Below, piece by piece: positions 45,162-53,905 of a stretch of DNA of 54,022 nt. The stretch comes from a bacterium (GTDB lineage: Bacteria; Patescibacteriota; Saccharimonadia; Saccharimonadales; UBA4665). How positions within the stretch are numbered: position 1 is the first letter of the stretch; the number at the start of each line of letters is the position of its first letter. Both the position numbers and the translations under genes were made by a program. A model generated the notes under the pieces. The model saw only the letters and a list, made by a program, of their open reading frames with translations. It was not told the origin of the DNA and did no database searches. The DNA lies in the NCBI GenBank assembly GCA_021777375.1, contig JAJYDV010000001.1:136864-190885 (forward strand). Direction: 5' to 3'.

Positions 45162-46520
45162 TTAGAATGGTGCATTATGCTTAGTATCTAATGAGCGAAA
45201 GCGTTGTCGTTCGTTATCAAAGAATAATTCAATACCGCCAACTGGTCCGTTACGGTGCTTTTTAACGATGATATCGGTAATTTTTTTGCGGTCGGTTTCT
45301 GGATTATAGAACTCTTCACGGTAAATAAATGCAACAACATCGGCGTCTTGTTCAAGTGACCCACTTTCCCTAAGATCTGATAATTGCGGAATTTGCGGAC
45401 TACGACTTTCCACTGAACGATTTAATTGAGAGGCTGCTAGTAAGGGAATATCTAGCTCACGCGCAATACTTTTAAGGCCGCGCGAAATATCGGATATTTC
45501 TTGAACACGGTTACCGTCATTGCTAAACCGATTACCGCCGCTCATCAACTGTAAGTAATCGACAATAATCATGCCTAAAGAATGACGATGATTTTCTCTT
45601 CGAGCAATAGTTCGCAGATCGCTAACAGAAATACCGGGAGTGTCGTCGATGTAAATTGGAGCCTCACTTAAAGCTCCCATTGCCTCGCCTATTTTTTCAA
45701 AGTCCGTGTCGGTAAGATTTCCGGTTCTTAATGACCAAGCATCTACGCCAGACTCAATACTTAAAAGGCGGTCTACCAGCTGTTCTTTGCTCATTTCTAA
45801 GCTAAAAAATAGTACCGTCTGCTTTGACTTTACGGCTACGTTATGCGCGAAATTAAGCATTAATGCGGTCTTACCCATTGATGGACGAGCGGCTAAAATA
45901 AATAAATCTGAACGCTGAAAACCAGCTAAAAGATTATCTAAATCTTTAAAACCGGTAGATAAACCACGTAGTTTCTTTTTATCCTTGTGCAAGTCGTCGA
46001 GGCGCTCAAAGCTCTCGGCCAATATGGTTTCTAGACTAACGACAGATTGTTTAATGTGCTGCTCGCTAACGGCGAATAAATTACTTTCAGCCTCTTCTAT
46101 TAATTCGTGTAAAGCTTTGGTTTCGTCAAATCCCAGCGATACCATTTGTTGAGAAACAGAGATTAATCTCCTGCGTAAAGACTTTTGGGCGACAATCTCG
46201 GCATATTGCTCGACGTGTGCAGCAGTTGGTACGAAATTAGTAAGTTCGGTTAAATAGCTAGCACCACCAATGCTGTCAATTTCGCCATTGGCTTTTAGTT
46301 GATTGGCGAGTGTAAGTACATCAATTGCTGAGTGTTGGGTATATAACTCATTTATTGCCGAATAAATTACTTCGTGGCGTTTATCGAAAAAGTCACTTGG
46401 TCTTATCTGGTCGGCTATTTTAACTATGGCATCAGCGTCAATCAGTATTGAGCCAAGTAATGAAGCTTCTGCATCAAGGTTTTGCGGTGGCTGTTGAAGT
46501 GATTTTGTAATTTCTGCCAT
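45162..46520 (-). CDS. dnaB: Replicative DNA helicase DnaB
   Basis: 452 aa. N-terminal helical domain with PPQNLDAEASLLGSILID, then a RecA-type ATPase: Walker A ILAARPSMGKTALMLNFAHN, Walker B MIIVDYLQLM, and SDLRESGSLEQDADVVAFIY. Hexameric helicase at the fork. No intein. Upstream: TATAAT and a purine-rich AGAGAAGAGATT form a normal leader. The neighbour dnaX supplies the clamp loader. Confidence 0.97.
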   Translation of the reverse strand: MAEITKSLQQPPQNLDAEASLLGSILIDADAIVKIADQIRPSDFFDKRHEVIYSAINELYTQHSAIDVLTLANQLKANGEIDSIGGASYLTELTNFVPTAAHVEQYAEIVAQKSLRRRLISVSQQMVSLGFDETKALHELIEEAESNLFAVSEQHIKQSVVSLETILAESFERLDDLHKDKKKLRGLSTGFKDLDNLLAGFQRSDLFILAARPSMGKTALMLNFAHNVAVKSKQTVLFFSLEMSKEQLVDRLLSIESGVDAWSLRTGNLTDTDFEKIGEAMGALSEAPIYIDDTPGISVSDLRTIARRENHRHSLGMIIVDYLQLMSGGNRFSNDGNRVQEISDISRGLKSIARELDIPLLAASQLNRSVESRSPQIPQLSDLRESGSLEQDADVVAFIYREEFYNPETDRKKITDIIVKKHRNGPVGGIELFFDNERQRFRSLDTKHNAPF

Positions 46521-46611
46521 AATTTCAATCTCTTCTCTATCTAGATTTCTTATTATATTATCTAGGCAACGTTTACCCTAACAGTTATAAACACTTTTTC
46601 CTCTAATAGTT

Positions 46612-48186
46612 CTAGACTAGTTCGCCTCCTCCGAAAATCGTGCTTATGGCTTCTAATTTATTCATTTCAATCGTTTTGTCGGCTTCATCTTTAGCTAAAA
46701 GTGATTTATCCACTATGCATTCAATTACATAGCTTTTCCCTGTTACTTTCTTAATAGCTCTTTGGATATTAGATAAATTCTTCGGCTCATTGATCATCCT
46801 TTTATGGAAGGGATATGCAAATTTAAGTGTGATTAAACTATCTGTGTTATCGAAACCTACACTTGCCATCCTTACTACTCCATATAGTGTGTTATGGCTT
46901 TTTTTTAACAACCCTAATATTTCATTCCAGGTGGTTTTGTCTAGCGTCTTCGGTATCTTGGATTTTAAAACTTCGTTTAGTGCTTGAGTCTTAATTTCCA
47001 TTTCGGCTCTGACATCCAGAGTTTTTAGCTCGTTTGTAGTTGACTCATCTATTGCTCGGACTTTCTTTTTATCTTTAACTGAGCCTTTATGCTGCTTATT
47101 GTTTACTGTGCCGGATGATTCGACGGTTGGTTTAGAAAGCTTAGCTGGTTCTTGAGTCATTAATTGAGCCAGTTCCTTAGTGTCATTCCTATCCGCTTCT
47201 ATAGAGATTGTCTTAACCTTGGCTTCAAAAGGAGGTAATGATCTTAATAGGCATATTTCTAAATAGGTCTCGGGATTTGTAGCTGAGCTAACGTCTAGCA
47301 AGTCTCCTAACAGTTTTAAAGTAAGCTCGCTAGAAAGCGGCGATTTTCCATCTATAAGCTTCTGTCTCAATTCTTTAGCTAAGCGTGACGCAATTGAGGC
47401 GGCAGGATAACCCTGTTCAATTAAATCGTGCGTATGCACAACCAGCTGATTTAACTGTCCTTCAGCTAACGCATTAATCAGACTCTCAATTAACTTGTTC
47501 GGGGGTATTCCTAAAAGATTGCTAATGTCGTTTTCGGTAATCGGCTGAGCGTAGTTAGCCGCTTGGTCTAATAGTGCAATACTGTCTCTAAAACTCCCTT
47601 GCCCATGTTCAGCAATCATATCTAAAGCTTGGCGATCTATTTTGATGTTTTCCTGTTTAGCAATAAATGTCAAATGTTTGACTACGGCATCCTTCCTAAT
47701 AGGTTTAAAAACAAAACGCTGAGTCCGGCTTACGATAGTCTCGGGCATTTTCTGAAATTCGGTAGTTGCTAGGATGTATACAACATGCTCAGGAGGTTCC
47801 TCTAGTGTCTTGAGCAAGGCGTTAAAAGACTCGCGGGTAAGCATGTGTACCTCATCAATGATGTATACCTTGTATTTTGCGCTTACCGGGGCAACATAGA
47901 CTTTTTCAATTAATGCCTTGGTTTCTTCTAACTTACGATTCGAGGCGGCGTCTATTTCGATAATATCTATATTGCCTGAATCATCAGTGTATTCCAATCC
48001 ATTGATATCATGCGCAAGGATTCTTGCGACTGAAGTTTTACCTACACCTTTAGGTCCGGTAAATAAATAAGCATGGGCTATTCGGCCGCTTTTAATTGCC
48101 TGATCTAAGGTTTTAGTAATATGTTCTTGTCCAATTACCTCAGATAGATTTTTAGATCGGTATTTGCGATATAGCGCTTGCCCCAT
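46612..48186 (-). CDS. dnaX: DNA polymerase III subunit gamma/tau without zinc module
   Basis: 524 aa. AAA+ clamp loader: YLFTGPKGVGKTSVARILAH (Walker A), YKVYIIDEVHMLTRESFNAL (Walker B) and the sensor part ILATTEFQKMPETIVSRTQ. Between Walker A and EIDAASN, bacterial DnaX normally has a four-Cys zinc module; here only DINGLEYTDDSGNIDII lies there, with no Cys. The last ~150 residues form a tau-like tail rich in Lys and Glu. TATAAT lies 13 nt before the ATG. Intact otherwise. Confidence 0.95.
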   Translation of the reverse strand: MGQALYRKYRSKNLSEVIGQEHITKTLDQAIKSGRIAHAYLFTGPKGVGKTSVARILAHDINGLEYTDDSGNIDIIEIDAASNRKLEETKALIEKVYVAPVSAKYKVYIIDEVHMLTRESFNALLKTLEEPPEHVVYILATTEFQKMPETIVSRTQRFVFKPIRKDAVVKHLTFIAKQENIKIDRQALDMIAEHGQGSFRDSIALLDQAANYAQPITENDISNLLGIPPNKLIESLINALAEGQLNQLVVHTHDLIEQGYPAASIASRLAKELRQKLIDGKSPLSSELTLKLLGDLLDVSSATNPETYLEICLLRSLPPFEAKVKTISIEADRNDTKELAQLMTQEPAKLSKPTVESSGTVNNKQHKGSVKDKKKVRAIDESTTNELKTLDVRAEMEIKTQALNEVLKSKIPKTLDKTTWNEILGLLKKSHNTLYGVVRMASVGFDNTDSLITLKFAYPFHKRMINEPKNLSNIQRAIKKVTGKSYVIECIVDKSLLAKDEADKTIEMNKLEAISTIFGGGELV

Positions 48187-48238
48187 AGTGAATAGACCTA
48201 TTATATCTTAAAGTTTTAAGCTAATAAGTAATTCGTGG

Positions 48239-48745
48239 CTACAGTGCTGCTTCTAGAGCTGCCCACTCAGCATTATCGTCTTCCGGTACGTTAACACTAA
48301 CTTGGTCTCCAGGTTTAGCTTTAAAGTAAGTTACGCTAGCCAGAAGTACGCGGTAGCTTTTAGCGCCCACCGATACCAGGTAATGGCCATTCTCAAGATT
48401 TAAGGTGCCAACTACCTGTTTCCTTGGCACTGGGCCGATTTGCTTGTACAGAAATGCACCATCGTCCGATATCGTAAGCTTTAGAATATCCCCTTGTACA
48501 AGCTTTGACTTTGAAGCGTAATTAGCCGGTACCGGATATGTCTTACCATCGCTACCGACCATGTTTTGCCCATCGAAAACTCCCTCAATAATTTTGCCAA
48601 GAGTATCTTCCCTTGCAATTGGGGCAATTTTCTCATCATCACCTACTAAACTTACCAGCAACTCACCAGCAGCTGCTAAGTTTGTCTCCGCTTCTCTAAT
48701 TAACGACCGAAGTCTCTTGATTTGTTTGTCAGGTATGTCTGGCAT
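48239..48745 (-). CDS. Conserved hypothetical protein with beta-barrel-like core
   Basis: 168 aa. An N-terminal coiled-coil-like helix (IKRLRSLIREAETNLAAAGE) leads into a beta-rich part with GSDGKTYPVPANYASKSKLV, KLTISDDGAFLYKQIGPVPR and an acidic end. No family known to me by name; the pattern resembles an OB or SH3-like binding fold. Sits between rplL and dnaX, so a role near translation or replication is possible but only positional. GGAGGAAG lies 17 nt before the ATG. Confidence 0.7.
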   Translation of the reverse strand: MPDIPDKQIKRLRSLIREAETNLAAAGELLVSLVGDDEKIAPIAREDTLGKIIEGVFDGQNMVGSDGKTYPVPANYASKSKLVQGDILKLTISDDGAFLYKQIGPVPRKQVVGTLNLENGHYLVSVGAKSYRVLLASVTYFKAKPGDQVSVNVPEDDNAEWAALEAAL

Positions 48746-48892
48746 GTTGGTATCTATTCACTTCCTCCGACCTAATCCGTATTTGTTTCGGACAGTTAAA
48801 TTCAAACTAACATTAATACTTACTAATGTCAAAGTGTTCTGTGGATAAAGAACAAACTTGTTCAAATAGTTTGGTATTTAATAAACAGAGAT

Positions 48893-49279
48893 TCAGGCTA
48901 ACTCTACTGTTGCACCGGCCTCTTCAAGCTTTTTCTTAGCGGCTTCAGCATCTTCAGTCTTTGCTTTCTCAAGTATTGTTTTGGGGGCTCCATCAACTAA
49001 AGCTTTAGCTTCGCCAAGCCCAAGGTTAGTAATGTCTTTAACAGCCTTGATAACAGCAACTTTCTGAGCACCTGCGTCTTTTAGTACGACATCGTACTCA
49101 CTTTTCGTTTCTTCGGCTTCAACGGCTCCAGCAACTGCAGGAGCGGCTACAGCAGCAACTGCGGCAGCTGGCTCAATGCCATATTTGTCTTTCAATATGT
49201 TACTAAGTTCATTAACCTCTAGAACGGTCAGCTTGACCAGTTCATCAGCTATTTTGTCGATATTATTACTATTAGCCAT
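48893..49279 (-). CDS. rplL: Ribosomal protein L7/L12
   Basis: 128 aa. The N-terminal dimer helix has [20 protein letters not shown]; an Ala/Val/Pro-rich hinge follows; then the C-terminal factor-binding domain has [20 protein letters not shown] and [11 protein letters not shown] at the end. It is the stalk protein that recruits translation factors. Good AAGGAG (49287-49292) before the ATG. Follows rplJ by 33 bp. Confidence 0.97.
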   Translation of the reverse strand: MANSNNIDKIADELVKLTVLEVNELSNILKDKYGIEPAAAVAAVAAPAVAGAVEAEETKSEYDVVLKDAGAQKVAVIKAVKDITNLGLGEAKALVDGAPKTILEKAKTEDAEAAKKKLEEAGATVELA

Positions 49280-49312
49280 GATTGTTCTCCTTAAAAGTTT
49301 CTTAATTATTCT

Positions 49313-49840
49313 CTACGCTTGGTTCTTGCTTGCTTCCAGGGCTGAGATTATTGATGGCAGCCCGGAGCAAGTGGCACTAATAACTGTACGGATCGGTGCT
49401 CCTAGCAATGCTACGACCGAAGCTATTAGTTCCGGCTTGCTTGGTAATTTTGCCAAATCGCTAACTTGTTTAGATCCCAGCCAGTTTCCATCTGCAGTAA
49501 TTGCGCCGACAAATTCTAGCGTAGGGTTAGTTTTAGCAAAATTCGCTAAACTGGCTGCAGCCGCAACTTCATCCCTGTCATTGAAGGCATAAGCTAGCAT
49601 TCCTTCCAATGAACTAACGTCGACTGACTTTAAGTGTTCTAGCTGTGACAAGGCCTTAATTACGAGGCGGTTCTTGATTACTTTAATAACCGTTCCGTTT
49701 TCTTTGGCCTCTCGGCGCAAGGATTGCAAGCTTTTAACAGAGGTACCCTGATACTTAACAATTACAGTCATTTTAGATGAACTGAGCAGTTCGCCAACGT
49801 TTGAGACGACCTGTTGCTTCTTCTCTTTAGTTAAAGGCAT
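49313..49840 (-). CDS. rplJ: Ribosomal protein L10
   Basis: 175 aa. MPLTKEKKQQVVSNVGELL and MTVIVKYQGTSVKSLQSLRR start it; GNWLGSKQVSDLAKLPSKPE near the end leads to the L7/L12-binding helix. Base of the ribosomal stalk and, in many bacteria, a repressor of its own message through a leader RNA; such a leader is present just upstream (49930-50039). Confidence 0.96.
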   Translation of the reverse strand: MPLTKEKKQQVVSNVGELLSSSKMTVIVKYQGTSVKSLQSLRREAKENGTVIKVIKNRLVIKALSQLEHLKSVDVSSLEGMLAYAFNDRDEVAAAASLANFAKTNPTLEFVGAITADGNWLGSKQVSDLAKLPSKPELIASVVALLGAPIRTVISATCSGLPSIISALEASKNQA

Positions 49841-49929
49841 TTATACTTACACTTTCGATATTTAATTAACCTAGTTACATTACGAGCTATCGACCAAATA
49901 AATTCCAGCTCGATGCTTTAACAATGGTT

Positions 49930-50039
49930 GCCGAGAAGTGTAGTCTGCATTTTAGAACTGGCAGATAAACTTCATTCCAAGAGTTGAACTAGACCTCGGC
50001 GACATAATCAAGGATATAACTCCCGTCGCTGTCTTCAGG
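49930..50039 (-). ncRNA. Ribosomal L10 leader RNA
   Basis: On the minus strand the core reads CTGAAGACAGCGAC, a variable loop, then GTCGCCGAGGT, matching the known L10 leader (RF00557 type) motif. GCGAC pairs with GTCGC. A downstream CTCGGC (49930-49935) can pair with the GCCGAG of the core, an alternative fold. Between them lies a two-part hairpin: GAAGT/ACTTC and TCTGC/GCAGA. L10(L12)4 binding here would control rplJ-rplL. Confidence 0.85.
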
Positions 50040-50052
50040 CAACTTATGACTT

Positions 50053-50058
50053 ATTCTA
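50053..50058 (-). promoter_or_regulatory. Probable -10 box of the rplJ-rplL operon
   Basis: TAGAAT on the minus strand would start the RNA about 7 nt downstream, just before the L10 leader core. The -35 is unclear. Confidence 0.4.
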
Positions 50059-50137
50059 ACAGAATGACTTCTAAATGCAAAATCGCCAAGATTTTAAATT
50101 TAAATATTTTATTGCATAATAATAAATTTTATCTACA

Positions 50138-50166
50138 TTGACAACAAGAGTGAATGCTAGTACTCT
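50138..50166 (+). promoter_or_regulatory. Promoter of the 193-aa hypothetical gene
   Basis: A consensus TTGACA (50138-50143), exactly 17 bp, then TACTCT (50161-50166), ending 15 nt before the ATG. The best -35 match seen in the window. Confidence 0.6.
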
Positions 50167-50181
50167 TAATTTCGGTTTAAA

Positions 50182-50763
50182 ATGACATTAGAAAAAAGCT
50201 ATTATCCAGAGGCAGAAACTGAGTTATCGCAAAAGATAGCCACTATTAATGATTATCTAAATACCAGTGGCTCTAAATATCGCCATCGCTTTGCTAAAGG
50301 TTATATCCATAGGAACAAGGACGAATCTCTTAATCAGGAAGATCTTAATGAGTTCGCAGATAAAAAAGCTATACAGTTTATCGGTGAGAACGTTCTTGAA
50401 CTTTATGGAGCCTCAGAAAAAAGTGCGATATATTTGCCTGCCGGGGATGAGGTGCTTAACGCTATGCACAATAAAATACGCTATCACTTAGGTAGGATTA
50501 TCGCGGTTCAAATTGGTAAAGATCCAGACGATTTTCGAGTCGCTCCTCTCGATTTCGATGATCCGTACCGTTATGTTCCTTATAGCCGCGGGTCTGGAAA
50601 CGGAGAAAAACTATTGGCCGAATCAGTATTTTTGCCAGGTAGGTACTATAATACAGGAATTAACTGCCAGTATGACTTCAGCCGTTCTTTTCCTGACGAA
50701 ACGGTTCCTACGCTTGGAATTTGTGCGATTAGCTACATCCGTAATCCGGATAGTGATGCCTAA
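50182..50763 (+). CDS. Hypothetical soluble protein
   Basis: 193 aa with no signal or membrane segment. Tyr-, Asp- and Arg-rich, e.g. KYRHRFAKGYIHRNKDE and DFDDPYRYVPYSRGSGNGE. Three regions look helical (residues 13-30, 50-72, 85-112). Only two Cys. No family recognised. Its promoter has a perfect -35, suggesting steady expression. The stop interlocks by 4 bp with the tmk-thyX gene. Confidence 0.65.
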   Translation: MTLEKSYYPEAETELSQKIATINDYLNTSGSKYRHRFAKGYIHRNKDESLNQEDLNEFADKKAIQFIGENVLELYGASEKSAIYLPAGDEVLNAMHNKIRYHLGRIIAVQIGKDPDDFRVAPLDFDDPYRYVPYSRGSGNGEKLLAESVFLPGRYYNTGINCQYDFSRSFPDETVPTLGICAISYIRNPDSDA

Positions 50764-53105
50764 GGTTTAGTCCGTTTCTTTACTGCGTTTGGTTTTGTTT
50801 GTTTCGGGGCTAAATTACTTAACTTAAATTGCGTATAGCGTTCTGCGGATAGCCTAGTTAGCTCTGGATCTTCGTCACGATTAACGAAGATCATGGCATC
50901 GCAAATGACTGGATGATAAATAGACAGTTGTTCGTGCATTGACTTAATAAGCTTGCGGTATCCTGGATGTCCCTGGGGACTGGTTCTTAATTCGTGCAAA
51001 TGAAAAGCTTCGCGTGCATTATAGGTCATTTTCCAGCGCATCCGATGCCCGAGCAGAGTTGCATATTGTGCTTCAAGGACGTATCCGGCTGCAATTAACT
51101 GACTGTATAGTTTTAAAGACTTATCAAAAGCGTCTTCAAAAATATCACTTAAATCGGCTTTTTCTACCAACTCTGGTACTTCATAACCATATCTTGGAGT
51201 CAATGCTTGCCAACTTAGATCATCTACCATGCGATGTCTTTGAAGATCTCGAAAGATACCGTAGTCACATACAATATCCCAGCTATAATGTGCTTTTTCG
51301 AGAGCTCGTCCTGGTTTTTGACGGCGATTTAGTCTTTCGCCAAAATAGCTACGCATGATTTTAACTTTTTCTTCATAACTCATGGTTGCAACTTTTTTGC
51401 GAATTTCCTCCAGCGGTAAATCGCTGTAATCGTAAAGCATGTCGGCTACTAAGTCGAGTTCGTTGAGCGGCCAAATATCAACAAGAGTTGCATTAGCGGA
51501 TGAGTATGACGTAAGTTTTTGTCCAAGTAAGTCCTTAGATATTTCTCTCATTGCACGTACGGTGTTTGAACGATAAGCTACAATGGCTCCACCCCTATCA
51601 GGCTTATCTGCGCGTTCTAAAAACATTGGCATAACTTTACGGGCTTGTTTTAAAATAGCCTGACCGGCATCAACTGATTCGCTAAGATCGTCTGACATTA
51701 AGTGCATAATTAATGATTCTATTGCCTGACCAGATGCAAATAACCCGACAGTTGAGGTCGTGGCGACTGGTAGCATTGGTCGGGCCACATCGCAGGCTTG
51801 AGCCTTAACTGAAGATCGAAAAGCAGCGTCACGTTCGCTTGAAGGTACATTGCTCGTAGATTCGATGAAGCTGCTTATCCTGTGCACCAATAATGAGTAG
51901 AGTTCAAAAATTTGATTCATTGATTGCTTAAAGATGCGCTTATTTTTGCTATCTAATGTTTCTGGCGTGTAGTATCGGTATTGCCCTAGGCTGTCCTTTT
52001 TGTCGTAGTAAATGTAGCGTGTCGACTGCTCCAGATATGCTCCTAGCCGTCCCCACTCTAACTTCTTGGTTAGCAAATTAGAAGCTTGCTCAACTACCAC
52101 ATGAATGCCAGCCAACTGCTGAACCGAATCATCGCCGTATGCCGTGATGACACGCTTTAATAAATCGGAGTCTTTCCCTTTTTGGTCTATAAACTCATCC
52201 AATAAAATAACTCGCATATCGTCACCTCTGCGACTTAATCTGGCCATTGCAGCAGCTACGGAAGTTGGAGAAAAATAGTCGTTAAAGGCATATATATTGC
52301 CCTTTGTATCAGTAACCGCTTGATCTAGTACTTGATGTCCGCTATCAGTTATTTGATAACTACTTCCTTGCTTAATTAATAAAGGTTCGTTAGTTTGAAT
52401 AATGTTTTTCAGTGGTTCAGATGCTTGGTAAGCTTGAAGTGTGCGTGGCGCTGATTCTAAACTTTGCTGAGAAGTATTGTGTAGAGATAAAGTTTGTACG
52501 ACGTGGGGCCAAATGCGATTTGCTACTTCTTCTACAGAACCGGTGGCGACAATTATCGGAAATTTCCGTTGATTTGCCTCCCATAAATAACCGGCTCTAA
52601 CGCGTTCCAAGAATCCCGCATCTTGCTGATCAAAGCGCTCACCTTGATTGCGCTCCCCGATACGTCTAATTAGATCTTGTACAGGTGCATCCATAACAAT
52701 CGTTAGATCTGGTTCTATGCCATTCACAGCAAAAGCGATTATTCGGTTGATAGTATCATAGTCTTTTACGTCACCTCTGCCATAGTATTGGACTGCTAGG
52801 GTAGTTAAGTAGTTGCGGTCGACAATACAAGTGACTCCTTGTTCGATACTACGTGCAATAACCTCCAATGATTGAGCGCGCGCAGCGTTATATAGCAAAA
52901 CTTCAGTTACCGTATTCATGGGGTAGGAAGGATCTTGAGTTAGGTGTCTTATGGTTCGAGCAGTTAGGTCACTTTGCGAGTCTGGCTCCCTAAGAGTACG
53001 GATTGCTAACCCAACAGCTTGTAACCGTCGCGATAGCTCTTGTACCTGAGTAGTTTTACCAACTCCCCCAGGACCTTCGATAACTATGTATTTGCCTCTA
53101 GTCAT
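50760..53105 (-). CDS. Fusion of thymidylate kinase (Tmk) and two-domain flavin-dependent thymidylate synthase (ThyX)
   Basis: 781 aa from the ATG at 53105 (the longer frame starts at TTG 53120). Residues 1-205 are Tmk: P-loop IEGPGGVGKTTQ (9-20), CIVDRNYLTTLAVQYYGRG, and ERNQGERFDQQD in the lid region. After a linker, two ThyX-like domains follow. Domain 1 (about 270-480) has ITAYGDDSVQQLAG and R353-x7-S361-T-R363 but reads WGR where ThyX has RHR. Domain 2 (about 600-750) keeps RHR at 623-625 but has altered spacing to the next Ser (631), with MTYNAREAFHLHELRTSPQG later. ThyX makes dTMP from dUMP with FAD and NADPH; Tmk makes dTDP. Overlaps dcd by 8 bp. Basic tail. Confidence 0.88.
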   Translation of the reverse strand: MTRGKYIVIEGPGGVGKTTQVQELSRRLQAVGLAIRTLREPDSQSDLTARTIRHLTQDPSYPMNTVTEVLLYNAARAQSLEVIARSIEQGVTCIVDRNYLTTLAVQYYGRGDVKDYDTINRIIAFAVNGIEPDLTIVMDAPVQDLIRRIGERNQGERFDQQDAGFLERVRAGYLWEANQRKFPIIVATGSVEEVANRIWPHVVQTLSLHNTSQQSLESAPRTLQAYQASEPLKNIIQTNEPLLIKQGSSYQITDSGHQVLDQAVTDTKGNIYAFNDYFSPTSVAAAMARLSRRGDDMRVILLDEFIDQKGKDSDLLKRVITAYGDDSVQQLAGIHVVVEQASNLLTKKLEWGRLGAYLEQSTRYIYYDKKDSLGQYRYYTPETLDSKNKRIFKQSMNQIFELYSLLVHRISSFIESTSNVPSSERDAAFRSSVKAQACDVARPMLPVATTSTVGLFASGQAIESLIMHLMSDDLSESVDAGQAILKQARKVMPMFLERADKPDRGGAIVAYRSNTVRAMREISKDLLGQKLTSYSSANATLVDIWPLNELDLVADMLYDYSDLPLEEIRKKVATMSYEEKVKIMRSYFGERLNRRQKPGRALEKAHYSWDIVCDYGIFRDLQRHRMVDDLSWQALTPRYGYEVPELVEKADLSDIFEDAFDKSLKLYSQLIAAGYVLEAQYATLLGHRMRWKMTYNAREAFHLHELRTSPQGHPGYRKLIKSMHEQLSIYHPVICDAMIFVNRDEDPELTRLSAERYTQFKLSNLAPKQTKPNAVKKRTKP

Positions 53106-53811
53106 AAGCCAATCCGTCAATGGGTTTTGGCATAAAACGGCTGTCTTTGTAGGCTTTAGGTAGCATCATATCTGGCGCCCATGTTTTAATGATCATCTTT
53201 AGATCAGTTCCTTGCTGATACTTACCACTAAAGCCTTCGCCCCGACCTTCGCCGTAATTGCCTTCAACTGGTCCGGTATGATGAAAAACCGCTTGAGCAA
53301 TTCGCTCGCCTACCGGTAAAAGAACAGTCTCGCGCTGATTGAGGTTATAAATTTCTAAAGTTAAACGGTTAATGTAACCCGGGTCGACCCATCCGGCATC
53401 GAAGCATACTGCTACACCATTACGACCCCAGCTAGAACGACTTTTAAGTTCATATGCACCTGGAGGTAAAATGCCAAAAAACTCATGCGTGTGCGCCAAG
53501 ATACGTTCACCAGGTTTTAAACTAATTACAGGGTGATCAGGTGGTATATTCTTGAGTGGCAAAAAACTGTTTTGTTTGCACCATTCTAGATGGGGCATAG
53601 CTTTATACGGCCCATCAAAATAGCGTTCCACATCTTCTTTATCAAAAGGATTGTAGATGGCGCGTTCGTTCATCCGTTCAATACGATAAAAGTAATGTCC
53701 TAGCGTAACATCCATGCTGGCATGGGCTACATGTTTCTCGTTAAAAGGGACACAAAGAATATGTCCACTCTGAATTGCTTCGCGAATTTCGGTGTTACTA
53801 TAGACCCCCAA
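53098..53811 (-). CDS. dcd: dCTP deaminase (dUTPase-superfamily fold)
   Basis: 237 aa with a TTG start at 53811. YSNTEIREAIQSGHILCVPF is needed for the family's N-terminus and no ATG precedes it. Core: LKSRSSWGRNGVAVCFDAGW, VDPGYINRLTLEIYN with the catalytic Glu (in TLEIYN), and LLPVGERIAQAVFHHTG. It converts dCTP to dUTP (or dUMP if bifunctional). Longer than the ~190-aa standard form, with a C-terminal extension. First gene of the dcd-tmk/thyX operon. Confidence 0.88.
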   Translation of the reverse strand: MGVYSNTEIREAIQSGHILCVPFNEKHVAHASMDVTLGHYFYRIERMNERAIYNPFDKEDVERYFDGPYKAMPHLEWCKQNSFLPLKNIPPDHPVISLKPGERILAHTHEFFGILPPGAYELKSRSSWGRNGVAVCFDAGWVDPGYINRLTLEIYNLNQRETVLLPVGERIAQAVFHHTGPVEGNYGEGRGEGFSGKYQQGTDLKMIIKTWAPDMMLPKAYKDSRFMPKPIDGLAYD

Positions 53812-53835
53812 AGGAGTGTACCCTCACATATCCTT

Positions 53836-53841
53836 ATTATA
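53836..53841 (-). promoter_or_regulatory. -10 box of the dcd-tmk/thyX operon
   Basis: A TATAAT lies 24 nt before the TTG start of dcd. It leaves a leader of about 18 nt that contains a GAGGG, a plausible ribosome site. No good -35. Confidence 0.5.
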
Positions 53842-53905
53842 TTTATTATTTTACATACTTTATTGCATTATTGGCAAATATAAATACTGTTCTATGGTCG
53901 ACCCA

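Noticed and set aside
53106-53120. TTG start for the Tmk-ThyX fusion
   Set aside because: An ATG 15 bp later gives a normal Tmk N-terminus and a short overlap with dcd.
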